Origin: Lysobacter sp. FW306-1B-D06B
Lineage (GTDB): Bacteria > Pseudomonadota > Gammaproteobacteria > Xanthomonadales > Xanthomonadaceae
Reading direction: 5' to 3'
Assembly (NCBI RefSeq): GCF_038446665.1
Contig: NZ_CP151802.1
Span: forward strand, 1,054,001-1,118,000
DNA: 64,000 nucleotides
Made by a program: the position numbers and the translations under genes. Shown piece by piece: positions 36,810 to 44,633 of the stretch. Position 1 is the stretch's first letter, and every line of letters starts with the position of its first letter. The notes beneath the pieces were generated by a model that did not search any database, was not told the origin of the DNA, and saw only the letters and a list, made by a program, of their open reading frames with translations.

Positions 36810-38669
36810 TCAGGTAGTCGCGGTCTCCGCGCGGGGATTCCGGTCTTCCAGGCGGACCGGAAACTGCAGCTGCAGTCCCGTGCCCGACGCGTCCGAATGG
36901 ATACGCAGTTGCCCGCCCAGGCGCCCCGCGCGCACGCGCATGCTGACCAGTCCCGCACCGCCCGCGTCCGTCGATGCCTGCATCGCCATGCCTTGTCCGT
37001 CATCGGCGATCCGCAAACGCAGCACGCCATCGACGCACTCCAGCCGCACATCCACGCATCGCGCGTTGCTGTGCTTGAACACGTTCGCCAGCGCTTCCTG
37101 CATCAGTCTCAACAGATCGAGGCTGCGCGCGGTACCCAGTTCGATGCCGTCCAGGCCTTCCAGCTGCCACCGACTGTCGATGCCTGCCAGTTCCATCAGC
37201 CTGGCAAGTCGATGGCGCAGCGGTGCGAGCTGCGCGGCCAGGTCCGCGTGCTCCCGGGCGGTGGAATCGACCACCAGGCGCAGGTCGTCGCGCATGTCTT
37301 TCAGTACGTCCACGACCTTCGCCTTGGGCATGTCGTCCGGCAACTGCTCCAGCTGCGTGATGGCGCCGATCAGCGTGCCGCCGAAACCGTCGTGCAGGTC
37401 GCGGACAAGCTGCAGGCGTTCGCCGGCGCGGCTGTGCGCGAGTTCGACGGCGTGCTGGCGCGAGAGCGTGGCCGCGAGATTCGACGTCGCGGCGTCGACC
37501 TCACGTTGCAGTTCGGCGTTGAAGCCTTCCATGCGGCGCATCGCGATGACGAAGCGGTACGCCAGCACGAAGCCGACGCCGATCAGCGTCAGCACCGAGG
37601 TCAGGCTGAGCAGGTAGGTGTCGCCGCGAACCCAGCCGAAGTAAAGGGCGAAGTCGTAGAACGACACCAGCACCGGTGCGATGACGCAGCCCGCCATCAC
37701 CACGTAGTCCACGCGGCGCACGCGCCAGGCGCGGCTCAGGAACCAGCCGATGGCGATGTAGAAGAACGCGCCGCCCAGCAGGATCCATGGTGTTCGATGC
37801 GGCCCCATCCAGCCGGGCGCAAAGGCTGCGGCGACGAGGCCCGATGCGCACAGTGCACCCATGATGCGCTCCAGGCGCGGATACCGCCTTTCCCCATAGC
37901 GAAGCAGGAACATCGCGTAGCTTGCGCCGGCCGCCATGTACATCGCGGCGATGAACGCCTGCCAGGCGTCGGTGCTCGGGAAGGGCCACGTACTGGTAGC
38001 GATGAAGTTCGCGCCGTACAGCGAACCGCTGAATTCCGACAGGGCGAACCAGCCGTAGACGGTTTCCTGTCGTCGCAGCAGCCACACCAGCAGGAACACG
38101 CCGCCAAGGACCATGCTCATGGCGAGGTTGATCAGCTTTATGTCATAACGGCGAAAGCGGTCGCTTCGATACTGCGCGTGCACCACCTCAGGATCGCCGA
38201 CGGTGACGGTTCCGAAGCCGGGCTGGTACGCCGTCAGGCCCGACACACGCACCAGTACCGTGTTCTCGCCTTGTCGGAGCAACGGTGGTGAAAGCAGGAA
38301 ATACTGCGGCGAGTTCCATGTGCGCGACAGCGGCTCGACCAGACCTGGATTGCGTGCGACGAGGCTTCCGTTGACATACACCGCGCTGGTCATGCAAACG
38401 TAGTCGATCAGCAACGCGGTCGATCGACTGGCGTCATCCTGCCGCCAGTGCAGGCGATACCAGACCACGCCGTCGTGCTCCGGCCAGCGCGCATCCCAGT
38501 AGTCCATCAGCGTCACCGGGGTCCAGCCGGTGGCGGGCGCGGTGGTGGCGTTCCAATCCGACCGAACCGCCTCGGCGCGATCGATCGTCAACGTCGAAGC
38601 GGTGGACGCGAGCTGGCCAAACGCGATCGCGGGCCACAGCGCGAGCAGCGCCAGGAGCGCGCGTATCAA
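36810..38669 (-). CDS. Sensor histidine kinase, 7TM-DISM / HisKA_3 type
   Basis: A 619-residue membrane kinase. It has a signal sequence, a periplasmic beta-sandwich domain (about 25-165, VWYRLHWRQDD) and seven transmembrane helices (about 170-390). A coiled linker follows, then the HisKA_3 dimerisation domain with the phospho-accepting histidine H426 in RDLHDGFGG. The ATPase domain has MQEALANVFKHSNAR and LRIADDGQGM. This matches NarX/LiaS-type kinases. Its ATG overlaps the stop of the response-regulator gene upstream as ATGA, so the pair is a two-component system. The signal is unknown. Confidence 0.93.
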   Translation of the reverse strand: MIRALLALLALWPAIAFGQLASTASTLTIDRAEAVRSDWNATTAPATGWTPVTLMDYWDARWPEHDGVVWYRLHWRQDDASRSTALLIDYVCMTSAVYVNGSLVARNPGLVEPLSRTWNSPQYFLLSPPLLRQGENTVLVRVSGLTAYQPGFGTVTVGDPEVVHAQYRSDRFRRYDIKLINLAMSMVLGGVFLLVWLLRRQETVYGWFALSEFSGSLYGANFIATSTWPFPSTDAWQAFIAAMYMAAGASYAMFLLRYGERRYPRLERIMGALCASGLVAAAFAPGWMGPHRTPWILLGGAFFYIAIGWFLSRAWRVRRVDYVVMAGCVIAPVLVSFYDFALYFGWVRGDTYLLSLTSVLTLIGVGFVLAYRFVIAMRRMEGFNAELQREVDAATSNLAATLSRQHAVELAHSRAGERLQLVRDLHDGFGGTLIGAITQLEQLPDDMPKAKVVDVLKDMRDDLRLVVDSTAREHADLAAQLAPLRHRLARLMELAGIDSRWQLEGLDGIELGTARSLDLLRLMQEALANVFKHSNARCVDVRLECVDGVLRLRIADDGQGMAMQASTDAGGAGLVSMRVRAGRLGGQLRIHSDASGTGLQLQFPVRLEDRNPRAETATT

Positions 38670-39316
38670 CTCAGCAGTCCGATCGAACGCGCTTCGAACA
38701 CCGCCTCGGTGCGCGAAGTCACCGCAAGCTTGCGGTAGATGTTGCGGGTATGGCTTTCGATGGTGAGCCGGGACAGGTTGGTGGCCTGCGCGATCTCGCG
38801 GTTGCTCAGTCCACGGGCCACCATGCGCAGCACCTCACTCTCGCGTGGCGTGAGCCGGGCATCGCCTGCTTCGGGCGCAGAAGCGGGCGCCTGGGGAAGC
38901 AGCGTCAGGATCCGTCGTGCGATCACCGGATCGATGGCGGCGCCACCGCGTTGCAGGATGCGCAGGAACATCGCGAGTTCGGCGTCCTCGCTGCTCTTGA
39001 GCAAGTACCCGATCGCCCCGGCACGAATTGCCGCGAGGATGACGTTCTCTTCCGCCCATGCCGACACGATCACCGCCTGTGTCTGCGTGCTGCGGTGTTG
39101 CATCCAGGCGATGAGATCAACGCCGTTGCCGTCGGGCAACTGCATGTCCACCAGGGCCAACGCGAACGGCCGCGCGGACAGGCGCGCACGCGCCGCTTCC
39201 AGGCTGGGGACCGCCTCGACGTGCGCATCCGCGCCGGCAACGTCCGACGTCAATCGCAACAGGCGTCGCTGGGCGCCGTCGTCGTCCTCGACGACCAGCA
39301 CCGAAGAAAGCACCAT
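38666..39316 (-). CDS. NarL/LuxR-family response regulator
   Basis: A 216-residue regulator. The receiver domain starts VLVVEDDDGAQRRLL with phospho-aspartate D57 in ALVDMQLPDG and the conserved lysine in YLLKSS. The C-terminal LuxR-type helix-turn-helix is LTPRESEVLRMVARGLSNRE, then SRLTIESHTRNIYRKL. The ATG at 39316 is preferred over 39361 because the receiver begins there. It is followed, with a 4-base overlap, by its sensor kinase. Targets are not visible; the YadA-like adhesin gene is next on the same strand after the kinase and is a candidate. Confidence 0.94.
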   Translation of the reverse strand: MVLSSVLVVEDDDGAQRRLLRLTSDVAGADAHVEAVPSLEAARARLSARPFALALVDMQLPDGNGVDLIAWMQHRSTQTQAVIVSAWAEENVILAAIRAGAIGYLLKSSEDAELAMFLRILQRGGAAIDPVIARRILTLLPQAPASAPEAGDARLTPRESEVLRMVARGLSNREIAQATNLSRLTIESHTRNIYRKLAVTSRTEAVFEARSIGLLS

Positions 39317-39558
39317 CGACCGCGGTTCCACGATTCCCCTCGCCGGACCCCCCAAACGCACGCGAGTCTAGCGTGGTTGATCGCGCTCCGATCGTGCCGG
39401 GGCGGTCCGGGTGCCCGTGCGGCTTCCAAGCCTTGCAGCCCGGAGGCGGGTAGGCCAAGTCGTTGGCGTCACCTAGGCATGTTCAATTGACCGCGAAGGG
39501 GATACGACCTGTTCTGGACCACACGTGAGCCGCATTTCGAAGACTGATCGCCGGTTGG
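39317..39558. other. Spacer upstream of the two-component pair
   Basis: It should contain the promoter of the minus-strand pair. I see no gene, and repeat copy F follows it. Confidence 0.5.
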
Positions 39559-39643
39559 TGTCCGCTTCTGGCCGAAAGCGGAGGTTCGGAAGGGACGGCC
39601 GGCGCCTGTGCTGCTAATGTCCGCTTCCGACCCGAAGCGGACG
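39559..39643 (+). repeat. Double-hairpin repeat, copy F
   Basis: Both halves are intact: GTCCGCTTCTGGCCGAAAGC.. and ATGTCCGCTTCCGACCCGAA... It ends 14 bases before the next gene. Confidence 0.9.
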
Positions 39644-39657
39644 TTTGAGGAGACGCA

Positions 39658-40062
39658 GTGCGCTGGAGAATCGCGGTAAGGCACGCGCTGTGCGTCGTCG
39701 CCATAGGTTTCGTCATCGGCCTCTTCGAAGGCGCTTTCCCATATGGCGATCCAGCGGGGGTTTTCCGTACCTGGGCGGCCAGCAATGTGGCTTTCACGTT
39801 GGCGGTGGTGATCCTGTTCTTCGCGGTCGCAACGCAAAGTCTCACCGAATCCCTCCGACAGGCCTTCATGACGCTCGGGGTGTACACGCTCGTCTCGATC
39901 CTGATTGGCCTCGTCTTGTCGGCATGGAGTGCGGCACCGCCGCTCATGATGCTGATCGAATGGCTGCTGGTCGTGCTCGCGGCGCTTGTTGGAACCGTCG
40001 CCGGGGCGTGGGTACGCACCGTGAGGTCGCGTCGACAGGCGACGTCCGTTTCTCGCCGTTAG
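39658..40062 (+). CDS. Small multi-helix membrane protein ending inside repeat G
   Basis: A 134-residue membrane protein with a GTG start preceded by TGAGGAG. Four hydrophobic segments are seen (VRHALCVVAIGFVIGLF; VAFTLAVVILFFAVAT; LGVYTLVSILIGLVLSAW; IEWLLVVLAALVGTVAGAWV). Function unknown. Its C-terminus, TSVSRR plus the TAG stop, is read from the first hairpin of repeat copy G, as in other genes of this array. Confidence 0.65.
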   Translation: MRWRIAVRHALCVVAIGFVIGLFEGAFPYGDPAGVFRTWAASNVAFTLAVVILFFAVATQSLTESLRQAFMTLGVYTLVSILIGLVLSAWSAAPPLMMLIEWLLVVLAALVGTVAGAWVRTVRSRRQATSVSRR

Positions 40063-40128
40063 CGGACATGCCGCGAGGCGAGCCGGCCTCGGCGATGCTA
40101 ATGTCCGCCTTCGACCCAAAGCGGTCGT
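40043..40128 (+). repeat. Double-hairpin repeat, copy G
   Basis: The first hairpin (CGTCCGTTTCTCGCCGTTAG..) contains the stop of the upstream gene. The second half (ATGTCCGCCTTCGACCCAAA..) is well kept. Confidence 0.88.
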
Positions 40129-40159
40129 CGAAGAGCGATTCCACAACACACATAACAGG

Positions 40160-40185
40160 AGGAGTCGGGCATCCCGCCCACTCCT
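40160..40185 (+). terminator. Hairpin after repeat G
   Basis: AGGAGT / ACTCCT with an inner CGGG / CCCG stem, followed by TTGTG. A possible terminator for the membrane-protein gene. It lies 28 bases before the next gene. Confidence 0.45.
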
Positions 40186-40212
40186 TTGTGTACAGGAACA
40201 GGGGGCAGAACG

Positions 40213-41289
40213 GTGAACACGGAAGAGCTTGCAGGGTTAACGTTTTGGGTCGATCGCGAGGTCGTTGAGCGTCAAATTCCGAGGCTGTACTCAGAGCTCG
40301 CCACCGCAGTCCAGAACAATGCCAACGGTTCGAGGCAAGCTTTTGCGCGGGAGCAGGCGCAGCTAGTTGCCCAACTAGCAGAAGTAGATCTGACTTCTCT
40401 GACGGATGCTCAGGCCAGATTTCTTGAAGAAAAACTCCGTCTACTTGGTCATCTCGGTGGCGCTGGCATTCGTGAATTGGAAGGCGTGCTCTTTCGCAAT
40501 GCGCTGGATGTGGTGACGGCTGCCAGCGAGTTGAATCGCATCGCAGGTGAAGTCACGACCGCGATAGAGAGGTCGACCCAGATCAGGGCGGCTCTTTACG
40601 GTCTGGTTGATCCGTTCGAAACGCCGCGTGACGAGATTGTCCTTAGGGTCGTTTTCGATCATGACGCCTCGATCAATGATGTCGTGGATCTGAAGAAGTG
40701 GGCGCAAGAATGGCATGACATCGGCAGGGGTGTGGCCATGGCAGTTGGCGCCTCTCCTAAAGAAATTCGGGTCATCGGCGCTCAAACTGGATCGATCATC
40801 CTCACTCTTGCAACAACGTTGGCAATAGCCAGAGTTATCTCGTCCGTACTGCTGAAGGCCTTGGAAGTTGCAGAAAAGGTCCAGGCGTTGCGCAAGGCTG
40901 AACTTGAGATACAAGCGCTAAAGCTTGCCAACACGCAGGTGCTAAACGCCATTCGACTCCAGGCCGAGGCAGAGAAGCACGAAGGCTTGGAGCATATTTC
41001 GAAGGCGATCGCCGACGAAACACCGAATCTCGACGGAGAACGGTTGGCCGCCCTCGAGAAGGCGGTTGGAAAGCTTGTGAAATTCATTGAGAAGGGCGGC
41101 GAAGTTGACGTTGTGTTACCTGCCTCGATGGAGCAGGCAGCTGAAGAGCCGCAGGGCGAAGCTCTTCGCCTCAAACGAGACGTGGTGCGTATCCGTGAAC
41201 TTGAGCATGGGATGCGAGCGATCCCGTACATCGGTAGCGACGCGGGCGGCGAGGAAGCCGTAGACAGACAGCGCTCGCAGGATGAGTGA
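40213..41289 (+). CDS. Hypothetical protein with coiled coil and hydrophobic GS-type segment
   Basis: A 358-residue protein with GTG start (MNTEELAGLTFWVDREVVER) after AGGGGG. The N-terminal half is helical. The centre (RVVFDHDASINDVVDLKKWA; EIRVIGAQTGSIILTLATTL) has a Gly-Ser followed by a hydrophobic segment like that in membrane- or effector-linked proteins of unknown role. The C-terminal part (about 215-260, VAEKVQALRKAELEIQALKL) is coiled coil. Codon use is clearly less GC-rich than core genes, a sign of transfer. It is the largest gene in the array; a half copy of the repeat follows the stop by 8 bases. Confidence 0.7.
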   Translation: MNTEELAGLTFWVDREVVERQIPRLYSELATAVQNNANGSRQAFAREQAQLVAQLAEVDLTSLTDAQARFLEEKLRLLGHLGGAGIRELEGVLFRNALDVVTAASELNRIAGEVTTAIERSTQIRAALYGLVDPFETPRDEIVLRVVFDHDASINDVVDLKKWAQEWHDIGRGVAMAVGASPKEIRVIGAQTGSIILTLATTLAIARVISSVLLKALEVAEKVQALRKAELEIQALKLANTQVLNAIRLQAEAEKHEGLEHISKAIADETPNLDGERLAALEKAVGKLVKFIEKGGEVDVVLPASMEQAAEEPQGEALRLKRDVVRIRELEHGMRAIPYIGSDAGGEEAVDRQRSQDE

Positions 41290-41297
41290 GGGGCCCA

Positions 41298-41320
41298 GAT
41301 GTCCGCTCTTGGCCGAAACT
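41298..41320 (+). repeat. Repeat, half copy H
   Basis: Only the first hairpin (GTCCGCTCTTGGCCGAAACT) is left, beginning 8 bases after the stop of the upstream gene. Confidence 0.7.
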
Positions 41321-41350
41321 GTAAATTGGGCGAGATCGAGGAGGTAGGGC

Positions 41351-41605
41351 ATGAAGTACGTGGATGGCCCCGACATTGAGCCAGGCGACATCATCCAGAT
41401 CGCCACGAAGTATCGCGGAAAGGTCATCGCCTCGATGGACACGGGAAGGTATCTCCCCGGGCAGGAAGGCTGGGCATATCTCGGTGAAGGCATCGTGGTC
41501 GATACCGACTTCGGCGGTCTCGTGCATTACACCGTCGAAACCGCTGAAGACTTCGTGCTGATCGAACGCCCTGACAGAGTGCAGACCTCCTCTTCTGGCC
41601 GTTAG
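41351..41605 (+). CDS. Small conserved hypothetical protein ending inside repeat I
   Basis: An 84-residue beta-rich protein (MKYVDGPDIEPGDIIQIATK; YRGKVIASMDTGRYLPGQEG; VVDTDFGGLVHYTVETAEDF). I recall relatives that begin MKY.DG and contain D.....GLVHY in diverse bacteria with no known function; this was not searched. The ATG follows GAGGTAGGG. The last residues, SSSGR, and the stop are encoded by the first hairpin of repeat copy I, so the native C-terminus may have been replaced. Confidence 0.7.
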   Translation: MKYVDGPDIEPGDIIQIATKYRGKVIASMDTGRYLPGQEGWAYLGEGIVVDTDFGGLVHYTVETAEDFVLIERPDRVQTSSSGR

Positions 41606-41674
41606 CGGACGTTGAGGCCGCCTCATTCACTGGCTGGCCGGGTGCTAATGTCTGCTTTCGACCCATAGCGGACA
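41588..41674 (+). repeat. Double-hairpin repeat, copy I
   Basis: Supplies the stop codon of the upstream gene (TAG at 41603-41605). The second half, ATGTCTGCTTTCGACCCATA.., is well kept and ends 16 bases before the next gene. Confidence 0.9.
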
Positions 41675-41690
41675 TCGCTGCGGAAGGCCT

Positions 41691-41990
41691 ATGCCGTACT
41701 TCAAAGTTAGGCTCTCTGGTGCGGGCATCTCGTATCCCTTTGCCGACGGTTCCGATCCAGTCATCGGGTTCTTCACCACACGCGTGGTGAAGGCGCCGGA
41801 TCTCGGACAAGCGCAAGCCGCCGCGACGTCGCTCGTGCTGAGCGAATGGCTGCCAGGCGGTCCCTACGCGGCCGACAATGCCGGTTCGCCGCCGACGCTG
41901 TCCATCGAGGAGGCGTGGCCCATCGGCTTGTTCTCCGGGTTCTTCGGGGCAGCGCCTGATGGCTATACCTTCTATACACACGACGACTGA
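41691..41990 (+). CDS. Small hypothetical protein
   Basis: A 99-residue protein (MPYFKVRLSGAGISYPFADG; VIGFFTTRVVKAPDLGQAQA; FGAAPDGYTFYTHDD). Function unknown. The FTTR.V.A motif recalls small proteins that open with FKVxLxGxGI, but no name is known to me. It sits between repeat copies I and J and follows the cassette pattern; copy J begins 11 bases after the stop. Confidence 0.65.
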   Translation: MPYFKVRLSGAGISYPFADGSDPVIGFFTTRVVKAPDLGQAQAAATSLVLSEWLPGGPYAADNAGSPPTLSIEEAWPIGLFSGFFGAAPDGYTFYTHDD

Positions 41991-42000
41991 AGTCGGCTGG

Positions 42001-42084
42001 CAACGTCCGCTTCTGGCCGATAGCAGACGTTAAGCCGAGCTCGGACCCAACAGTGGTGTTGCCTGCTTTCTTGCCAAAGCGGAC
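42001..42084 (+). repeat. Double-hairpin repeat, copy J
   Basis: The first hairpin (AACGTCCGCTTCTGGCCGAT..) is intact; the second half is decayed but keeps AAAGCGGAC at the end. Confidence 0.85.
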
Positions 42085-42090
42085 AGAAGA

Positions 42091-42112
42091 GCGCCCCGCG
42101 TATGCGGGGCGC
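42091..42112 (-). terminator. Terminator of the alpha/beta hydrolase gene
   Basis: GCGCCCCGC / GCGGGGCGC, a 9-bp stem with a 4-base loop, 28 bases past the minus-strand stop. It also separates the gene from repeat copy J. Confidence 0.75.
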
Positions 42113-42139
42113 AGGTGACTGTTGCGTCTTACATCACGA

Positions 42140-42913
42140 TCACTTCTTGCCTTGCGCGGCTTGCTCGATGAGCTTGGCAACCGCTTCGGGCTTGGAGACA
42201 TAGATGGCATGGCTGCCAGGCACTTCGGTGACCTTTGCATCTGCGCGCTTGGCCATCATCTGCTGCGCCGGCGGCGGGATCATGTGATCCTCGGTAGCCA
42301 CCAGGTACCAGCTCGGCTTCGACTTCCACGCCGGAACGGTGACCTTGCCGGCAAGCGCGTCGACGCCCCACGGCACCTGCGAAGCGGCCATGAACGCGGC
42401 TTCCTCCGCCGGCAGGTCGCCAGCAAACGAAGCAGCGAACTTCGCGCGGTCCAGCGCCAGGAATCCATCCTGAGGCGGCAGGATCGGTGGCTGCGGGGCG
42501 CCCGGCGGCGGGTTGGCGATGAGCGTCTGCACCGACTCGCCAGCATCCGGCGCGAAGGCGGCGATGTAGACCAGGCGTTCGACCTTGGGGTCGCTGCCGG
42601 CTTCAGAGATCACCACGCCTCCGTAGGAATGGCCGACCAGCACCACCGGGCCGTCCTGCTGCGCGATGACGCGCTTGGTGAAGGCGACATCGTCGGTGAG
42701 CGAGGTCGTCGGATTCTGCACGATGCTGACGTTGTAGCCATCCTTCTTGAGGATGTCGTAGACCTTCTTCCAACCCGAGCCGTCGACGAAGCCGCCGTGG
42801 ACGAGCACGACGTTCTTCAGCGGCTTCGAGGTCGGGGACGGCTTGGCGGCATGGGCGGTGGAGGCCAGGGACAGGGCGGCAACCGCAGCGAGCGCGAGCG
42901 ACTTCAGTTTCAT
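42140..42913 (-). CDS. Exported alpha/beta-hydrolase
   Basis: A 257-residue hydrolase. It has a signal peptide (1-22), then NVVLVHGGFVDGSGWKKVYD (oxyanion-hole strand), the nucleophile elbow VLVGHSYGGVV with catalytic serine near 94, VERLVYIAAFAPDAGES, and a late histidine in VPGSHAIYVSKPEAV. It resembles the salicylate-esterase-like group found in many soil bacteria. The substrate is unknown. Its GC-rich codons look host-like despite neighbours from the array. Confidence 0.9.
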   Translation of the reverse strand: MKLKSLALAAVAALSLASTAHAAKPSPTSKPLKNVVLVHGGFVDGSGWKKVYDILKKDGYNVSIVQNPTTSLTDDVAFTKRVIAQQDGPVVLVGHSYGGVVISEAGSDPKVERLVYIAAFAPDAGESVQTLIANPPPGAPQPPILPPQDGFLALDRAKFAASFAGDLPAEEAAFMAASQVPWGVDALAGKVTVPAWKSKPSWYLVATEDHMIPPPAQQMMAKRADAKVTEVPGSHAIYVSKPEAVAKLIEQAAQGKK

Positions 42914-43084
42914 GGGATTCTCCAGAGCGGGTAGTGAGGCGGTTCGGTCTTTCGGCGGAGAGACTGGCGGGCCAGCCTTGGAGCGCAGATTGCCGTCCGG
43001 CCCTCACGCGCACCATCGGTTGAATGACCGAGGCCCACGCGGGAAAGGCGGGGCTAGACTTCCCGTCCTCCCCGTGTAGAGGTG

Positions 43085-44554
43085 ATGAAGACCGTGGAAG
43101 ACTCTCCCGTCGCTGTCCTGGATGTGATCCGGTCGCTGGCGTTCGTCGGCGACCTCGCCATGGGCCAGCCGACGGACCACTCGCCGCGCGCGGCGTGGAT
43201 CGCAGGGCAACTGGCCCGCGAAGCGGGTGCGGATCATGCCACCTGCACACGCGCCACTGCAGTAGCGCTGCTGCGCTGGTCGGGCTGTACCGCCAATGCG
43301 CCAGAGTTCGCTCAGCTGTTCGGCGACGACGTGAGCGGGCGCAAGGCATTGCTCGCGATGCAGACTTCCGGCAGCAGTTTCCGGTCCGGTACTCGAAAGA
43401 AGAGTTCCGCGTTCCTGTCGCTGTCGCGTATCCATTGCGAAGTGTCGGGCGATATCGCGGCGCAACTCGGACTGGATGAGGACACCCAGTTCGCACTGCG
43501 CCATCTGTTCGAAAGCCATGACGGCACAGGCGCGCCTGACGGACTGCGCGGCGAGCAGGTTCCGGTCGCCGTCTACATGGCGTCGCTTGCGGGCGATCTG
43601 GACATCTTCAGCCGGCTCTATGGCCTGGAGCAGGCATGCAAACTCATCGCCGAACGCGCGAATGTGCTGTATCCGCGAACCCTTGCGGGCCTGGTCCTGC
43701 TACACGCCAGACAATGGCAGGCTGCGCTCGACGACGACCCGACGTTGTCTGGCCCGTGTTCGCTGGATGCGACGTTGTCCGGGCGCACGACTTCGCTGGA
43801 GATCCTGGCGGACGTGATCGATCTGAAGTTGCCTTGGATGACCGGCTACTCGCGCGCCGTCGCCAACCTTGCACGCAATGCCGCACGCCAGCTCGGTTTG
43901 GACGAAGTCAGCCAGCAACGCGTGTATCGCGCCGCGCTGATCCATGGCATGGGGCGCGCCGCCGTGCCGAACATTGTGTGGGACACGGAGGGCCGGCTTG
44001 CGGAGTCGGCATGGGAACGCATCCGCCTGGTGCCCTACTGGACCGGCCGCGCGGCGCGACAGATCGGTTCGCTGGCGCGTGAGGCCGAAGTCGCCTCGTA
44101 CGCGTACGAGCGTCCAGATGGCTCGGGCTACTTCCGCGAGGTCAAGGAGGTCAGCTTTCCGCTCGAAGGCCGCATTCTCGCCGCGGCGGCGGCAATGGCC
44201 GCGCTGCGAATGGCGCGTCCCTGGCGCGATGCGTACCCGGAAACTGCGGCAGGCGAGTTGTTGATGGCGGAGGCCGCGGAGGGTCGCTACGACGTGGACG
44301 TTGTTCGCGCGCTACTCGACAAGCCGCGGTCGCCAACGGCCAGACCTGTCGCGCCACCGACGGCGCTACTTACAGATCGCGAGCGGGAGATCCTTCGCTG
44401 GATCAGTCTCGGCGCGAGCAACAAGCAAGTGGCGCAGAAGTTGTCGATCAGCCCGAGCACGGTGCGCACGCACGTCGAAAGCGTCTTCCGGAAGCTGGAC
44501 TGCTCGACGCGAGCGGCGGCCACATTGAAGGCCACTCAGTTGGGACTGCTGTAG
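43085..44554 (+). CDS. HD-domain protein with C-terminal LuxR DNA-binding domain
   Basis: A 489-residue regulator. It has two HD-type halves: the first has RIHCEVSGDIAAQLGL and ESHDGTGAPDGLRG, and the second has LIHGMGRAAVPN and YERPDGSGYFREV, similar in layout to HD-GYP. The metal-binding HD of the second half is HG, so nucleotide phosphodiesterase activity is doubtful. The LuxR helix-turn-helix is at about 425-485 (LTDREREILRWISLGASNKQ). I read it as a degenerate HD-GYP sensor joined to a transcription regulator. The ATG at 43085 is preceded by an in-frame GTG. Confidence 0.85.
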   Translation: MKTVEDSPVAVLDVIRSLAFVGDLAMGQPTDHSPRAAWIAGQLAREAGADHATCTRATAVALLRWSGCTANAPEFAQLFGDDVSGRKALLAMQTSGSSFRSGTRKKSSAFLSLSRIHCEVSGDIAAQLGLDEDTQFALRHLFESHDGTGAPDGLRGEQVPVAVYMASLAGDLDIFSRLYGLEQACKLIAERANVLYPRTLAGLVLLHARQWQAALDDDPTLSGPCSLDATLSGRTTSLEILADVIDLKLPWMTGYSRAVANLARNAARQLGLDEVSQQRVYRAALIHGMGRAAVPNIVWDTEGRLAESAWERIRLVPYWTGRAARQIGSLAREAEVASYAYERPDGSGYFREVKEVSFPLEGRILAAAAAMAALRMARPWRDAYPETAAGELLMAEAAEGRYDVDVVRALLDKPRSPTARPVAPPTALLTDREREILRWISLGASNKQVAQKLSISPSTVRTHVESVFRKLDCSTRAAATLKATQLGLL

Positions 44555-44633
44555 TCCCATTTGTCCGCGTGGTCGCTGCGATCGGCCCCGGGCTGGCGGG
44601 GACCACGCCGGTGACCCATGGCGTGTTGCCTTG

